Shown here: piece after piece, positions 32,532-41,431 of the stretch
Layout: each line of letters starts with the position of its first letter
Position numbering within the stretch: position 1 is the first letter of the stretch
Assembly (NCBI GenBank): GCA_905221605.1
Contig: CAJNDS010001446.1
Coordinates: forward strand, 915,815-979,814
Direction of reading: 5' to 3'
DNA from: Symbiodinium natans
Taxonomy: Eukaryota; Sar; Dinophyceae; Suessiales; Symbiodiniaceae
Length of the DNA stretch: 64,000 nt
Notes under the pieces: model-generated
Databases searched by the model: none
Told to the model about the DNA's origin: nothing
The model's input: only the letters and a program-made list of their open reading frames with translations
Made by a program: the position numbers and the translations under genes

Positions 32532-35500
32532 ACCCTAAGCCCTAAACCCTAAACCTCCTCAGCCTTGAAGCCTGAACCTCAAAGCCTAAACCCCCTGCTC
32601 ACTCTCGGCAGCACCGCGCCTTGCCGGGATTGAGGTTTTTGGGGGTATAGGTTTAGGGTTTAGGGTTTAGGGTTTAGGGTTTAGGGTTTAGGGTTTAGGG
32701 TTTAGGGTTTAGGGTTTAGGGTTTAGGGTTTAGGGTTTAGGGCCCCTGCAAAAAACACCCTGGATTGTCCTCCAGGTCCAGAAAATCCGAAGGCCCTGAA
32801 GCTCCAATACCCCAAACCAAAAGCCCTCCAGCGCTAAACCCCAAACCACTACAACCCTAAAACCCTAAAGCCCAAAAATCCTAAAGCCCTAAAACCCCAA
32901 AACCCAAAAAACCGTAAAACGCCGAACCCTTAACCCCCCTAACCCTAAAGCACGAAAGCTCCACCACATGGAAGCCCTGTTGACTTAGTAAGTAGGGTTG
33001 GTAAGTTGGGTTATGGGGATTACAAGAGGGTTTCTAGGGGATACTAAGTAGACTTGCTAAGTCAAAAGAGCTTCCAAGCACCGCCTCCGGAGGACTATCC
33101 CTTACAGCGATGTTTGGGAGTTGCAATCGCCACTTGTGCTCGGTTTTGGTCTGCAGGATTTTATGGGGTTCATAAGGTTTCTCACGGTTTAGAGTTTAGG
33201 GTTTTACGTGGGGTTCACAGGGCTTTGGGCTTGTAAGGTTTATTGGGGTTATCAAGGTTGGCTTATTTGGCTTCATAGACGTCTAGGTTATGGGCTTCAT
33301 AGGGTCTAGAGGGCGTCTCTAGGGTTGTGCTCAAGGGTTGCGAGAAGCAGCCTCAGGCCCAAAAAACACTTCATCCGGCACCATAGGCGTCCTAAGCCCG
33401 GAAACCTCAATTCCGGAATGGCTTGCCAGGGTAGAACGGAACACACCCTATGGAACCGCCAAACCCTTCAAACCCTATTTGCCCCAATCAACCCCACCCT
33501 AATTCCTAATTCCTAAGCCCTAAACCCTAAACCCTAATCCCTGAACCCTAAACCCTAAACCCTAAACCCTAAACCCTGCACCCTAAACCCTAAACCCTAA
33601 ACCCTAAACCCTAAACCCTAAACCCTAAACCATTTCCGGTTTCGGGTTGGCTTATATGAACCGGTCTTAAGTATGGTTCCATCCGAGTCTGAGTTAGGGT
33701 ATATACTATATGGGGCTTACGAAATAGGGGAGCCCCCCCCCCCCCCCCCCCCCAATATAGGTCCCCAAATAGTAGGATTCCCAGGACCCCCAATAGGTAC
33801 CCCGAATTTCGGAAACCACCATATAGAGTAAACCCGACAACCTCAACCCTAAAACCTAAACCCCAAAACCTAAACCCTAAAACCTAAACCCTAAAACCTA
33901 CACCCTAAACCCTAAACCGCCAAAGTAAACCCCCAAACCACCACACACTATATTCCTTGTGCCTTGTAGCAACCATCGCCTCATAGTTTACAGCCCGTAC
34001 CCGAACCCCACAGTGCACCACAGACGCGAGGCCCGCAGAGGAGAGATGCAGCTTGGAGAATCAGGATCATAAGGCTTAGGTTTTTTGGAGTTTGGGGGTT
34101 TAGGGTTTCGGGTTTAGGTTTTAGGGCTTTAGGTTCTTTCGGGTTTAGGGTTTCGGGTTGTGGGTTTAGGGCTTCGTGCTCCTGAGGATCTTGAGGACTG
34201 TGGAGTCCAGGGGCTTAGGGCTTCAGGGCGAAGCCCTGAGGCCCCAACATCGCTGGTAGAAAGTCCTTCTAATCCCTAATCCCTAAACCCTAAACCCTAA
34301 ACCCTGAACCCTAAACCCTAAACCCTAAACCCTAGACCCTAAACCCATGGTTTCGGGCTTTAAGGATGAATGTTTTCGGGTGCTTGGCTTAGGGTTGTGC
34401 GCCTCTAGCTCCCCCAACTACCCCAACCCAAACCCAAGAGGCCCCATTAGGGTTTCGGGTTTAGGGTTTAGGGTTAAGGGTTTAGGGTTTAGGGTTTAGG
34501 GTTGAGGGTTGAGGGGTCTTCGCCCCAAGCCCTGAGCCCACGGGCCGCAAGCCTTCAAGCCTCATGTGTTTAGGGTGTTATGCAACTAGGACTTCCGCCT
34601 CCAATAGTGGTGTGTGTCCATGCTGCTGTGTACGTATGTCCCTACACCCCAAACCCTAAACCCTGAACCCTGAACCCTAAACTCTAAACCCTGAATCCTA
34701 AACCCTAAACCCTAAACCCTAAACCCTAAACCCTGAACCCTGAACCCTAAACCCTAAATCCTAAACCCTGAACCCTAAACCCTAAACTTAAGGTTTAGGG
34801 CGAAGGGTTTATGCCTCTGGACCCCAAAGCCTCAGCCTGTTCTGAAACAACCTCCAAGCCTTACCCTAAGCCCCTAAGACCCGAACAAAGGGGGAAACCC
34901 TAAACCCTAAACCCTAAACCCTAAACCCTAAACCCTAAACCCTAAACCCTAAACCCTAAACCCTAAACCCTACACCCTACACCCTAAACCCTAAACCCTA
35001 AACCCTAAACCCTAAACCCTAAACCCTACACCCTACACCCTAAACCCTAAACCCTAAACCCTAAACCCTAATCCCTAAACCCTAAACCCTAAACCCTAAA
35101 CCCTAAACCCTAAACCCTAAACCCTACCGGCCGGGTTTAAAGCTTGCACCTCAAGGTTTAGGGTTTTCGTGTGTGTGTGTGTGTGTGTGTGTGAGTGTGT
35201 GAGTGTGAGTGTGAGTGTGAGTGTGAGTGTGAGTGTGTCTCTTTCTCCCTCACTCCCTCACTCACTCTCTCTCTCTCTCTCGCTCTCCCCTGTTCTCTCT
35301 CCCCTTCTCTCTCCCGTTCTCTCTCCCGTTCTCTCTCCCGTTCTCTCTCCCGTTCTCTCTACCCATCCCTGTCCCAACTGAAGCTACCGGGTCTGTTCAG
35401 GGTTCGTGGATCTCGAGTTTAGGGTTGCACCTTGGGGTTTAGAGTTTAGGGTTTAGGAGTTAGGGTTTAGGGTTTAGGGTTAGCATCCCTCTTAGGTTCT

Positions 35501-37808
35501 GGATTGGGTTCCACAACCCTAAAGCTCTCAAACCTCGATCCCGAAGCCCTAAATCTAAGCCCCTTAAAACCCCAAACCTTCGCCCCGCAGGCCCCAAACC
35601 CCAAACCTAAAACCCACTGCAAACCTTGCACCCTACACCTGAATCCGAGAAGCCTAAGCCTGAACCCTAAACCCTAAGCCCTAAACCCTACATGAAAGAA
35701 TCTGGACACTGAGGCAAGGAGATTGCAAACGGGCGCAGGCCCAACACGGAATGCGTGGAGGTTCCTCGGCTACGGCAGAGTCTTGTTCAGTGAACGGTTT
35801 GGGATTTAGACTTTTTTTGCGGCTTTGGGGCTCTTAAACCTTGCATGCCCAACTGAACAGCCTGTAGGGTTTAGGGTTTGGGGTCTATAAAGGGGATTTT
35901 GGGGTCTAGGTGTTTGGAGGGCTTACAGCTTTGGCGCCTCTCGAGGTTCAGGGTTCGGGGTAGTTACATGGTCCCTCAATTTGGACCCTTACCTCCTTTA
36001 AAGGGTTGCTGATGTATGGGCCCTTGGGTTGTACCGGGTTTTTCTGGGGTATACAAAGGGTCCCCTTTGAACGGCCGATATTAAGGGACCAGGAAACTAC
36101 CCAAAGATTTAGACTTCTGGGTTTAGGATTGGGCTTAGGTACTTTCAGGGGCTTTCGGGTCTTTGGTGGGTTTCAGGGCTTTCGCGTGTAGGAATTATGG
36201 CGTCTGGCCGCTGCAATCTACGCCCAAGCTCCAGAGGCATTTAGGTTTAGGGTTTAGGAAGTAGGGTTAGGAAGTAGGGTTTAGGGTTTAGGGTTTAGGG
36301 TTTAGGGTTTAGGGTTTAGGGTTTAGGGTTTAGGGTTTAGGGTTTAGGGTTTAGGGTTTCGATAGCTAGCTCCATGAGCCCTGAGCACCACACCCTATGC
36401 CTGAAGCCCTAAAGCATCAACCCTGGACCCTGAACCCGAAGCCCTAAGCCATACACCCCCAAGCCCTACGCTCTTCTAAACCCTGAACCCCATGTCCCCT
36501 GAAGCCCCTCAACCCTAAACCTCCTAAGCCCTAAACCCTAAACCCTACACATCAGGGCAACTGCCCGGGCGAGCTGCTCATGCTCATGCGCCGCTGCTGG
36601 AGTCCCCAGGCCCAGCAAAGGCCGAGGCTTTGCTGCATACGAGGGGCATTCGGCTTGAGGGTGCCTCAAGCCCTAAGCAATAGAATCCCTAAACCCTAAA
36701 CTGGCCCTAAACCCTAAACTCTTAAGTCCTAAACCCTAAGCCCTAAACCTTAAACCCTAATTCCTAAACACTACACCCTAAACCCTTTGAACCTAAACCC
36801 GAAACCCTGAGTCCCTAAACCCTAAACCCTAAACTCTCGACTGGATCTTGCGTGTTGTCCTAGGGTTGTGTTTGTGGAGGCATGGCTGATTGGTAGCGCG
36901 AGCCTGATCCCTAAACCCCAAACCCCAGACCCCAAATCCTAGTTCCTAAACCCTAAACCCCCACTTGGGCTCAGGGCTTGCGGTCTGGCGTCCAGCTTTT
37001 TGGGGGTTTTGGCTTTAGAGTTTAGGGCTACACCCTACCCACCGCGCACCACAACCCACAACAGGGTTCGGGGATGCTTGGGGTTTAAGGGTTGAGGGGC
37101 TTCGGGTCCTCAGCCAGGCTCGGTTAGGGCAGCCGGCCGACTTCGACTCTCGGCACCAGCCGTCGATGGAGCACCGCGAGAGACGCGGAGCGTGGAGGAC
37201 GATCCGATTCCGCCAAGGATGAGGCGGACCCAGCATCTCTTCATGGGCACCTCGCGTCACATGGTTGCTGCATTTTCAGCTGCCATGGGCGCGGACTTTG
37301 CGACCCGTAGTCTGGCTTCAAGCGCGAGCGTAGGCCCCAAATCCCCTGAGCCCTAAGCCCCTGATCCTTGAAGCCTGAATTCAACCCTAAACCCTACTTG
37401 GAGCTTCATGGGTAGCTAGAGTTCCCCTACTTGTAACTACCCAGAGAGCCCAATACCCCTGAACTAAGGAATCTACCTTAAATATATACAGGGATCCTTT
37501 AAGCTGATTTAAGGCATCGTCCTTATTCAAGGGGTGCCGGGCTCTTTGCTTTGTGGTACTTTACTGTAACTTTAGATCCTTACCTTTTTTGGGTTTATTG
37601 GGTTTCTTATCAAGGCAGCTAAAAGATTATTTTATAGCTACCCTCCTGAGTGCAGCCAAGTTTGGGTACCCAAGAACCTCCAAGTAAAACCCCTGCTAAA
37701 CCCTAAACCCTAAACCCTAAACCTTAAACCCTAAACCCTAAACCCTAAAGGACCATGCCTCAGCTGGCCCAGCAGCTGGCGGAGATCTTGCAGAACTCAG
37801 GGGACTAA
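25584..37808 (+). CDS. Protein-kinase-like gene, 11 exons in telomeric introns
   Basis: A gene model read from sequence: 25584-25678, 26118-26168, 26354-26399, 27870-27928, 28827-28916, 29293-29387, 30736-30803, 32322-32405, 35722-35760, 36556-36626, 37751-37808. All exons are on the plus strand, every phase agrees, and the sum is 756 nt (251 residues plus TAA). The order matches a tyrosine-kinase-like domain from subdomain II (VAIK) to XI. Introns use GT, GC and GA donors with AG acceptors and carry telomeric arrays and inverted-repeat elements. Key residues are altered (alpha-C Glu to Gln, catalytic-loop Asn to His, DFG to DVD), so it may be a pseudokinase. The upstream glycine loop is uncertain. 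Confidence 0.8.
26118..26168 (+). CDS. Kinase exon 2: HRHILRCFGA
   Basis: Preceded by ccctaagcccagccaag and followed by GTAGCG. It reads PVHRHILRCFGATTED, matching the HPNILRxxGA strand-4 pattern. Joined to exon 1 in phase, the spacing from the helix-C position to this histidine equals the usual eight residues. Confidence 0.75.
26354..26399 (+). CDS. Kinase exon 3: hinge FIAVSEYC
   Basis: After agggcgtag, reads VRQAPFIAVSEYCRL. APFIAVSEYC fits strand 5 and hinge (PxLxIVxEYC). Phase fits exon 2. The frame meets TGA soon after, so the exon must end earlier; a GC donor (ctg|gccatc) does this in phase. Confidence 0.7.
26573..26663 (+). CDS. Open island inside kinase intron 3
   Basis: Between gggcctag and a GTGTAGG donor; open for 30 codons (RFSRKCQWPIVRPPR). 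Including it is not needed for the kinase model. It could be an alternative exon or non-coding. Confidence 0.25.
27279..27507 (+). mobile_element. F1 element split by a telomeric array
   Basis: Left part tacttggaggttcagggc through gacttatacttgggggtt, right part gaataactagccatgaacc and tccaag. About 100 bp of CCCTAAA units (27378-27482) sit between them, inside the right terminal inverted repeat by comparison with the intact copies at 11332 and 60851. Confidence 0.75.
27508..27587 (+). CDS. Open island after an F1 element
   Basis: Follows the F1 right end ccaag and ends at GTGTAG. Reads PKVIFGADMPKKKLRGGRTS. It lies inside kinase intron 3 and does not fit the kinase fold; it may be a separate or alternative exon. 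Confidence 0.3.
27870..27928 (+). CDS. Kinase exon 4: GGSLADAL
   Basis: After gatgcaaag, reads PNRGSGGSLADALKETLWG to a GTCTGG donor. GGSLxDxL is the kinase helix D motif right after the hinge, as required. Enters in phase from exon 3. Confidence 0.75.
27978..28097 (+). mobile_element. Family F5 element
   Basis: Begins ggctaccaggacccggagta and ends ctactcttgggtcag, imperfect inverted ends, with the internal family block cattccctttttttcggg. Other copies are at 43578, 43657, 47074 (inverted) and 49741. Confidence 0.7.
28226..28666 (+). CDS. Repeat-free open islands inside kinase intron 4
   Basis: 28226-28431 is open on plus (KEAKNIPWQKRATWRQAGLL) to a GTAGGG donor. 28501-28666, after the strong acceptor ggggcttgcag, is open with THHVKVEERALTISRIR to GTTTGGG. 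Neither is needed for the kinase model, so they could be alternative exons or another transcript. Confidence 0.3.
28827..28916 (+). CDS. Kinase exon 5: helix E (AHSEGH)
   Basis: After gtttagcag, reads HRRPAREVQLLLQVAGAAAH then AHSEGHV. This matches helix E and the LHSxGIVHRD approach to the catalytic loop. The donor is taken as GC (tt|gcagg) because it gives the phase of exon 6. Confidence 0.75.
29293..29387 (+). CDS. Kinase exon 6: catalytic loop and DVD
   Basis: After cggggtgcag, reads VPRKDITSHHIFLTQPLAKS and then AKLDVDLPR to a GTCTCT donor. It aligns with HRDIKSxNILLT...KLxDFGLAR. The catalytic aspartate is present (RKD), but the metal-binding Asn is His and the DFG motif is DVD. Confidence 0.75.
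29907..30260 (+). CDS. Repeat-free coding-like island inside kinase intron 6
   Basis: After ggcttttcag one frame is open for 78 codons to a TGA at 30142, including DWERGLQFQRLLDASSSDD and SSERILVACLSSSLM. An overlapping frame from about 30053 includes LAVQLSQQENEAINMRAVVL and runs to a GTTGGT donor at 30195. It is unusually long for this window and contains no telomeric units. Unrecognised; possibly a separate gene nested in the intron. Confidence 0.4.
30645..30700. repeat. C56 homopolymer
   Basis: Fifty-six consecutive C bases, followed by another C-rich stretch up to the APE exon. Shorter C or G runs of 15-21 occur at 5546, 28945 (G), 30279, 33733 and 53015. Confidence 0.9.
30736..30803 (+). 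CDS. Kinase exon 7: APE motif
   Basis: After cgctgcaag, reads APAAELELWRWRAPEAAASG and AF. WRAPE matches the WMAPE motif closing the activation segment; 16 residues separate it from DVD, a normal short activation loop. The exon ends before gacagg, a GA donor that keeps phase. Confidence 0.75.
31094..31215 (+). mobile_element. Family F4 element
   Basis: Starts tcttggtagtccggtggtac and ends ggctactgggctaccgag, inverted ends around aaggttccctgataaagta. Copies at 52587, 53206 and 55913 share the same order. Confidence 0.75.
31350..31397. repeat. T24G24 block
   Basis: A run of 24 T is followed directly by 24 G. Such a junction is rare and could be an amplified TTTGGG-like telomeric unit or an assembly problem. 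Confidence 0.85.
31440..32300. other. Telomere-like G-rich repeats, no supported gene
   Basis: Degenerate GTTTAGGGG units (31440-31640) and unique sequence. One reading frame at 32011-32208 begins at ATG and contains VCICLQDPSVQTTLAMPEGR, unrecognised and low confidence. Confidence 0.4.
32322..32405 (+). CDS. Kinase exon 8: SDVYCFAMLMFE
   Basis: After caaccccgaag, reads CRHSDVYCFAMLMFEVLSRT and ends GFP before gagccc. SDVYxFGxLxxEVL is the invariant helix F region. Joined to exon 7 it gives exactly ten residues between APE and SDVY, the usual spacing. A further small exon may be missing before exon 9. Confidence 0.8.
32969..33078. mobile_element. Family F9 foldback element
   Basis: Left arm tggaagccctgttgacttag and right arm gctaagtcaaaagagcttcc are near-perfect inverted copies of about 25 bp. 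Other copies: 37968, 39611 and a fragment at 42116. Confidence 0.85.
33323..33430 (+). CDS. Candidate exon, two open frames
   Basis: Between ggcgtctctag and a GTAGAA donor. One frame includes GLREAASGPKNTSSGTIGVL, the other RPKKHFIRHHRRPKPGN. It lies inside kinase intron 8; unassigned. Confidence 0.3.
34080..35700. repeat. Telomeric arrays and CT/GT microsatellites in kinase intron 8
   Basis: Perfect CCCTAAA arrays at 34895-35128, then (GT)n, (GAGTGT)n, (CTCT)n and the 12-mer ctctctcccgtt repeated five times (35169-35360). No supported gene; the serine/leucine frames are repeat shadows. Confidence 0.85.
35722..35760 (+). CDS. Kinase exon 9: IANGRRP
   Basis: Thirteen codons, IANGRRPNTECVE, between aggcaaggag and the donor GTTCCT. 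I-x-x-G-R-R-P is the subdomain X motif. Phase 0 at both ends, matching exons 8 and 10. Confidence 0.7.
35960..36100 (+). mobile_element. Family F6 element
   Basis: Starts gtagttacatggtccctcaa and ends gggaccaggaaactac, giving inverted ends GTAGTTxCxTGGTCCC of 16 bp. The centre has gatgtatgggcccttggg, shared with the copies at 15881 and 55082. Confidence 0.8.
36556..36626 (+). CDS. Kinase exon 10: LMRRCW..QQRP
   Basis: After ctacacatcag, reads GNCPGELLMLMRRCWSPQAQ then QRPR. It matches CPxELxxLMxxCWxxxPxxRP almost residue for residue. The GC donor (gag|gctttg) gives the phase needed for the last exon. Confidence 0.85.
37114..37329 (+). CDS. 72-codon open exon candidate inside kinase intron 10
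   Basis: After gggtcctcag, open without stop to a GTAGGC donor. Contains RSVEDDPIPPRMRRTQHLFM and SRHMVAAFSAAMGADFATRS. Good length, phase 0 at both ends, high GC. It is not needed between kinase exons 10 and 11, which join correctly without it. Possibly an alternative exon; unrecognised. Confidence 0.45.
37548..37660 (+). mobile_element. Family F3 element, intact copy
   Basis: 113 bp from gctttgtggtactttactgt to gagtgcagccaag, with the internal stem ggcagctaaaa / tttatagctacc. Nearly identical to 40345-40457 (about 95 percent by eye). Begins GC and ends AG. It lies in kinase intron 10. Confidence 0.85.
37751..37808 (+). CDS. Kinase exon 11: C-terminal helix and stop
   Basis: After a CCCTAAA array ending in ccctaaag, reads TMPQLAQQLAEILQNSGD and TAA. 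Joined to exon 10 it gives RPRTMPQLAQQLAEIL, the expected final helix (RPxMxxLxxxLxxIL). The gene ends here. Confidence 0.75.
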
Positions 37809-37967
37809 AGGAGGGACTTGGGGTGTTCCCCCTTCTACTAACGGTCCTTAATAGGGATTGCAATAGGGGGGTACGAGAATCCCAAGGAGGGAACCTTATA
37901 AGGGACCTTCGGGGTTGTTTGGGTAGGTATATAGGGACTCTAGAAGGTATATGTCTTACAAGCGACT

Positions 37968-38070
37968 TACTTGGAGGCCCTTTTGACTTAGTAAGTGGGG
38001 TTCGTAAGGTGGTTATGGGGATTATAAGAGGGTTTCGGGGAGACGAAGTAGACCAAAGGAGCTTCCAAGC
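37968..38070. mobile_element. Family F9 element
   Basis: Left arm tacttggaggcccttttgac and right arm gaccaaaggagcttccaag are imperfect inverted copies; the right arm is more decayed than in 32969-33078. Confidence 0.7.
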
Positions 38071-38262
38071 AGGGTTTTTTTGGGGGTTGCCCTAAACCCT
38101 AAACCCTAAATCCTCAACCCTAAACCCTAAACCCTAATTAGGTTTATAGGGGCTCTACAAGGCACATGTAGGGGTTATAAAGGGGAAAAAGATTCAGGAG
38201 TCTCTTCTAGACATCCCTCCTTATACGCCTTGCAGAACACCGCACAGCCGACGTAGACCCTA

Positions 38263-38463
38263 CACTTGGGGGAGGTTCATGGGTCGGTAGAAGTAGGTAT
38301 GTGGTTATATGTACCCTACATAGGGCTTATAGATATCACCACTACAATTATGACCTTACTTGTAGCTAGCTGATTATATGTACCCTAAATAGGCTTTATA
38401 GATATATTTACTGCTACAATTATGACCCTGCTAGCTTGTAGCTACTCATGAACCTCCAAGTAG
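38263..38463. mobile_element. F1-like element with internal duplication
   Basis: Ends tacacttgggggaggttcat and tactcatgaacctccaagta are inverted. The block gattatatgtaccctaaata to acaattatgacc is duplicated inside (about 38300-38365 and 38370-38430). Confidence 0.65.
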
Positions 38464-39096
38464 GGTTTTACAAGGTTTAGGGTGGATCAAGTCAGCTCAC
38501 GGTTGTTTGGGGCTTGGGGTTTCGGGGTTCGGGTTTAGGAGTTTAGGGTCTTCTTGGGTTTGGGGCTTGGGTGGGTGCCGGGGGGGGGGATGGGGTCTTA
38601 AAGGTCAGAGTGTAGCGTTGAGAGGTCAGACTGAAGCAGTCACAGACCAATCAAAATTGAACCCCTCAAGCCTTATCTGCAACTCCTCAACCCCGACACC
38701 CCTTTTGAACGCCCTAAATCCCCCATCACAAAGCCCAGCCCCTAAACCCTAGACCCCAAACCCTGAACCCGAAGCCCTAAACCCTGAGCCCTAAACCCCA
38801 AGCCCTTCTTGGTTGGTGTTGGGGTTTCTACAGTCTATAGGGGTCGCCTCCTCCTAAGCCCACTAAGCCCTGAGCTCCCACAGCCCCAGATCAAGAGTCA
38901 AAGAGACTCATACCCCTAAGGTTGTACCACCAAAGGTTTCCCGTACCCCTAGATGCGCTAAACCCAAGCCCTAAGCCCTGAGCCCTAAGCCCTAAACCAA
39001 ACCATCACTGGCTCAACATGTATCACCGCTGCTGCAAGCCCCGCCTCACAAGCGATGAAAGAGTTTAGGGTCAGCCCTTATCCCCTTGAGGCCTAA

Positions 39097-39306
39097 AGGT
39101 CTCAACGGCCACGTCTTTCCCCAAGCTCGAGGTGCTATGAACACATGATTGAAGCCCAAGCCTTCTTGTTCTCTGTGTGTTCTTTGGTGTTCCAGGGGTG
39201 TCGGGTTTAGGGCCGACCTTGGGGACCAGCTGAGCCGTAAAACTGGGACATCTACGCACCCTACACTTAAAGGACCCCAATCCCTCTTTGGGTATATGAG
39301 CCCCTA
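39097..39306 (+). CDS. Repeat-poor island, two open frames
   Basis: 39097-39200 reads SSRCYEHMIEAQAFLFSVC. After ggtgttccag a second frame reads ADLGDQLSRKTGTSTHPTLK and on to a TAA at 39306. The minus strand is also open (39071-39352). Coding strand unresolved. Confidence 0.3.
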
Positions 39307-39378
39307 AGCCCTTTTCGGGTTTAGGGCTAGGGGTTGTAGGGGCGTGGTGCATCCCCCCCCCCTCCCACCCGCACTCAC

Positions 39379-39461
39379 CCGTATGGAACTCTCCGGCCCC
39401 TGGCGAATCTGCCCGGGCTTCTTGGCGGCGCCCTCTTCCAGGGCCGCGCTGAGGTCGGGCG
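39379..39461 (-). CDS. Candidate exon with consensus donor
   Basis: On the minus strand, after ccctgag, reads DLSAALEEGAAKKPGQIRQG and ends tacgg|gtgagtg, the best match to a canonical donor in the window. 83 nt, high third-position GC. Unrecognised. Confidence 0.45.
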
Positions 39462-39610
39462 CTCAGGGTTTCGACATGATAGGGTATTAGGAGCTTCCCT
39501 CGGGTCTACCCCTTAGAACAGCCCTAAACACAAACACCTACACCCCGAAGCCCGAAACCCAAAACCCTAAACCCTAAACCCTAAACCCTAAATCCCGGAC
39601 TCCTCAACCC

Positions 39611-39718
39611 TACTTGGAAGCTCTTTTGACTTAGTAAGTCTACTTAGCATCCCCGAGAAACCCTCCCACAATCCCCCTTACTAACCCTACTTACTAAGTC
39701 CACAGGGCTTCCAAGTAG
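39611..39718. mobile_element. Family F9 element, most symmetric copy
   Basis: Both ends carry CTACTTGGAAGC-type sequence: tacttggaagctcttttgac at the left and gggcttccaagtag at the right, with dyad gacttagtaagt / acttactaagtc inside. Confidence 0.85.
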
Positions 39719-39770
39719 AACTCTTATGCAAAATCGAGCAACCCCGAAACCCCGAACACACTTCTCTCAG

Positions 39771-39866
39771 CGATGTAGCGCTTCGGTTGGTGGCTTAGAC
39801 ATGAAAGCCCCCTGGTTCCAACCTCCCCCAGAAAAACCGAAGCCGCAAAGTGTGCCACCTTTTTAG
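39771..39866 (+). CDS. Candidate terminal exon, 31 codons plus stop
   Basis: After the good acceptor cacttctctcag, reads SVGGLDMKAPWFQPPPEKPK and on to TAG. Proline-rich tail. Unrecognised. Confidence 0.4.
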   Translation, partial: RCSASVGGLDMKAPWFQPPPEKPKPQSVPPF

Positions 39867-40344
39867 GGTTTAGGGCTTAGGGCTTTGGACCCAAACCCCA
39901 AACCCCAAACCCTAAACCCTCAACATGGGCACCCTTCTCCCTATGCTGGCCTGGCCGCCAGGGCTGCATGCTGTTCAGAGCCCTGAGACGGTTCACAGTG
40001 TTTAGGGCTGAAGGGTGCGTGGGTATATTACCCTCCCAAGTTCCAAAACTCTAATAAACCCTAAACCCTAAACCCTACACCCTAAACCCTAAACCCTAAA
40101 CCCTAAACCCTAAACCCTAAACCCTAAACCCTAAACCCCAAACCCCAAACCCCAAACCCGAAACCCTAAACCTAAACCCTAAACCCTAAACCCTAAACCC
40201 TATCGAAATCTGGGACGTGGCCAGGAGGCCCCTCCGCCCGCGGCAATGCCCGGGAGGGCTCGGGTGCTGGACGCCCTGCCTGGTGGCGGGAGGCCACAGC
40301 TCCCTAGGGCCAAAAGGGGTTTCGGGTTCGGGTTCAGGGTTTAG

Positions 40345-40457
40345 GCTTTGTGGTACTTTACTGTAACTTTAGATCCTTACCTTTTTTGGGTTTATTAGGT
40401 TTCTTCTTAAGGCAGCTAAAAGTTTAATTTATAGCTACCCTCCTGAGTGCAGCCAAG
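40345..40457 (+). mobile_element. Family F3 element, intact copy
   Basis: See 37548; same ends (gctttgtggtac and gcagccaag) and internal stem. Flanked directly on the right by a TTTAGGG array. Confidence 0.85.
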
Positions 40458-40679
40458 TAGGGTTTAGGGTTTAGGGTTTAGGGTTTAGGGTTTAGGGTTT
40501 AGAAATTAGGGTTGAGGGTGTAGGGTTTTTAGGGTTTCGGGTTTGGGGTTTGGGGTTTGGGGTTTGGAGTTTGGGGTTTGGGGTTTGGGGTTAGGGTTTA
40601 GGGTTCAGGGCTGAGGGTTCAGGGTTGAGGTTACCCTAAACCCTAGAACCTCCCAAATCCTAGACTTCCTAGACCCCAA

Positions 40680-40990
40680 GCAAAACCCTAAACCACGATC
40701 CGAGTCCGCAGTTCGAGTCCACGGCACCAAAGCTTGCAGCACGGGCAGGAGATTCTCCCTGCCAAAACGCGGCTGCCAAAGGAACACGCAAAAGGGGGCA
40801 AGGGGTGCCAGCTCCGATGTTGAAAGGAGGGCCTGGGGACCTGCAACAAAAGCCCTGCACACTGGAGGTTGAAGGCCACCACTGTCTGGCAGCATGGTAT
40901 GACACGGTTGTGATCAGGCGCTCGTGGGCTGCGGTGATGATCAAAAGGACCGCGTTGGGCTTGCCATGCTGCGCGATGTGAGCCTTGAGG
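40680..40990 (-). CDS. Minus-strand coding island
   Basis: About 310 bp without telomeric units. The right part encodes HIAQHGKPNAVLLIITAAHE then RLITTVSYHAA. Further down, after tttgttgcag, another frame reads FCVFLWQPRFGRENLLPVLQ. Both look like real protein; a small intron or frameshift would join them. No family recognised. Confidence 0.45.
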
Positions 40991-41078
40991 GCTACATGTG
41001 GAGCCTTGTAAGAAGGATAGAAACCTAAACCCTAAACCCTAAGCCCGAAACTCCTATACCTTCTAGTTCCTGAATCAG

Positions 41079-41130
41079 GATGGGTGGAGGGCTTGCATGC
41101 GGGTTGGGGGTCCGAACTTTGAGGTGCACG
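41079..41130 (+). CDS. Candidate short exon
   Basis: Between cctgaatcag and a GTTTTG donor: DGWRACMRVGGPNFEVH. Clean borders, unrecognised. Confidence 0.4.
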
Positions 41131-41219
41131 GTTTTGGGTTTAGGGTCTAGGGTGTAGGGATCTACCCTCAAAATGATACCTTCTTGGGCGTCGTACGTAC
41201 GTGTGTGACAAAAAATGCA

Positions 41220-41320
41220 GGGGTTTAGGGGTTTAGGGGTTTAGGGGTTTAGGGGTTTAGGGGTTTAGGGGTTTAGGGGTTTAGGGGTTTGGGGGTTTAG
41301 GGGTTTAGGGGTTCAGGGGC
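41220..41320. repeat. Octamer variant (GGGGTTTA)n
   Basis: Twelve tandem 8-base units, the G-strand counterpart of the CCCCTAAA block at 16.9 kb. Confidence 0.9.
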
Positions 41321-41335
41321 TTAGTATGTAACTGT

Positions 41336-41427
41336 GACCCTCTTTACCTACAGTTTTATGGGTTATACCTACCAACAGTCTACCAACTCGGGCAGTTACA
41401 CTACTAAACTGTAGGTAAATAGAGTCA
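41336..41427. mobile_element. Family F8 foldback element
   Basis: Left gaccctctttacctacagtt and right aaactgtaggtaaatagagtc are inverted copies of about 20 bp. A second copy is at 51010-51088. Confidence 0.85.
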
Positions 41428-41431
41428 AAGG

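Noticed and set aside
35169-35442. Cysteine/valine/serine-rich ORFs
   Set aside because: Shadows of GT and CT microsatellites in a kinase intron.
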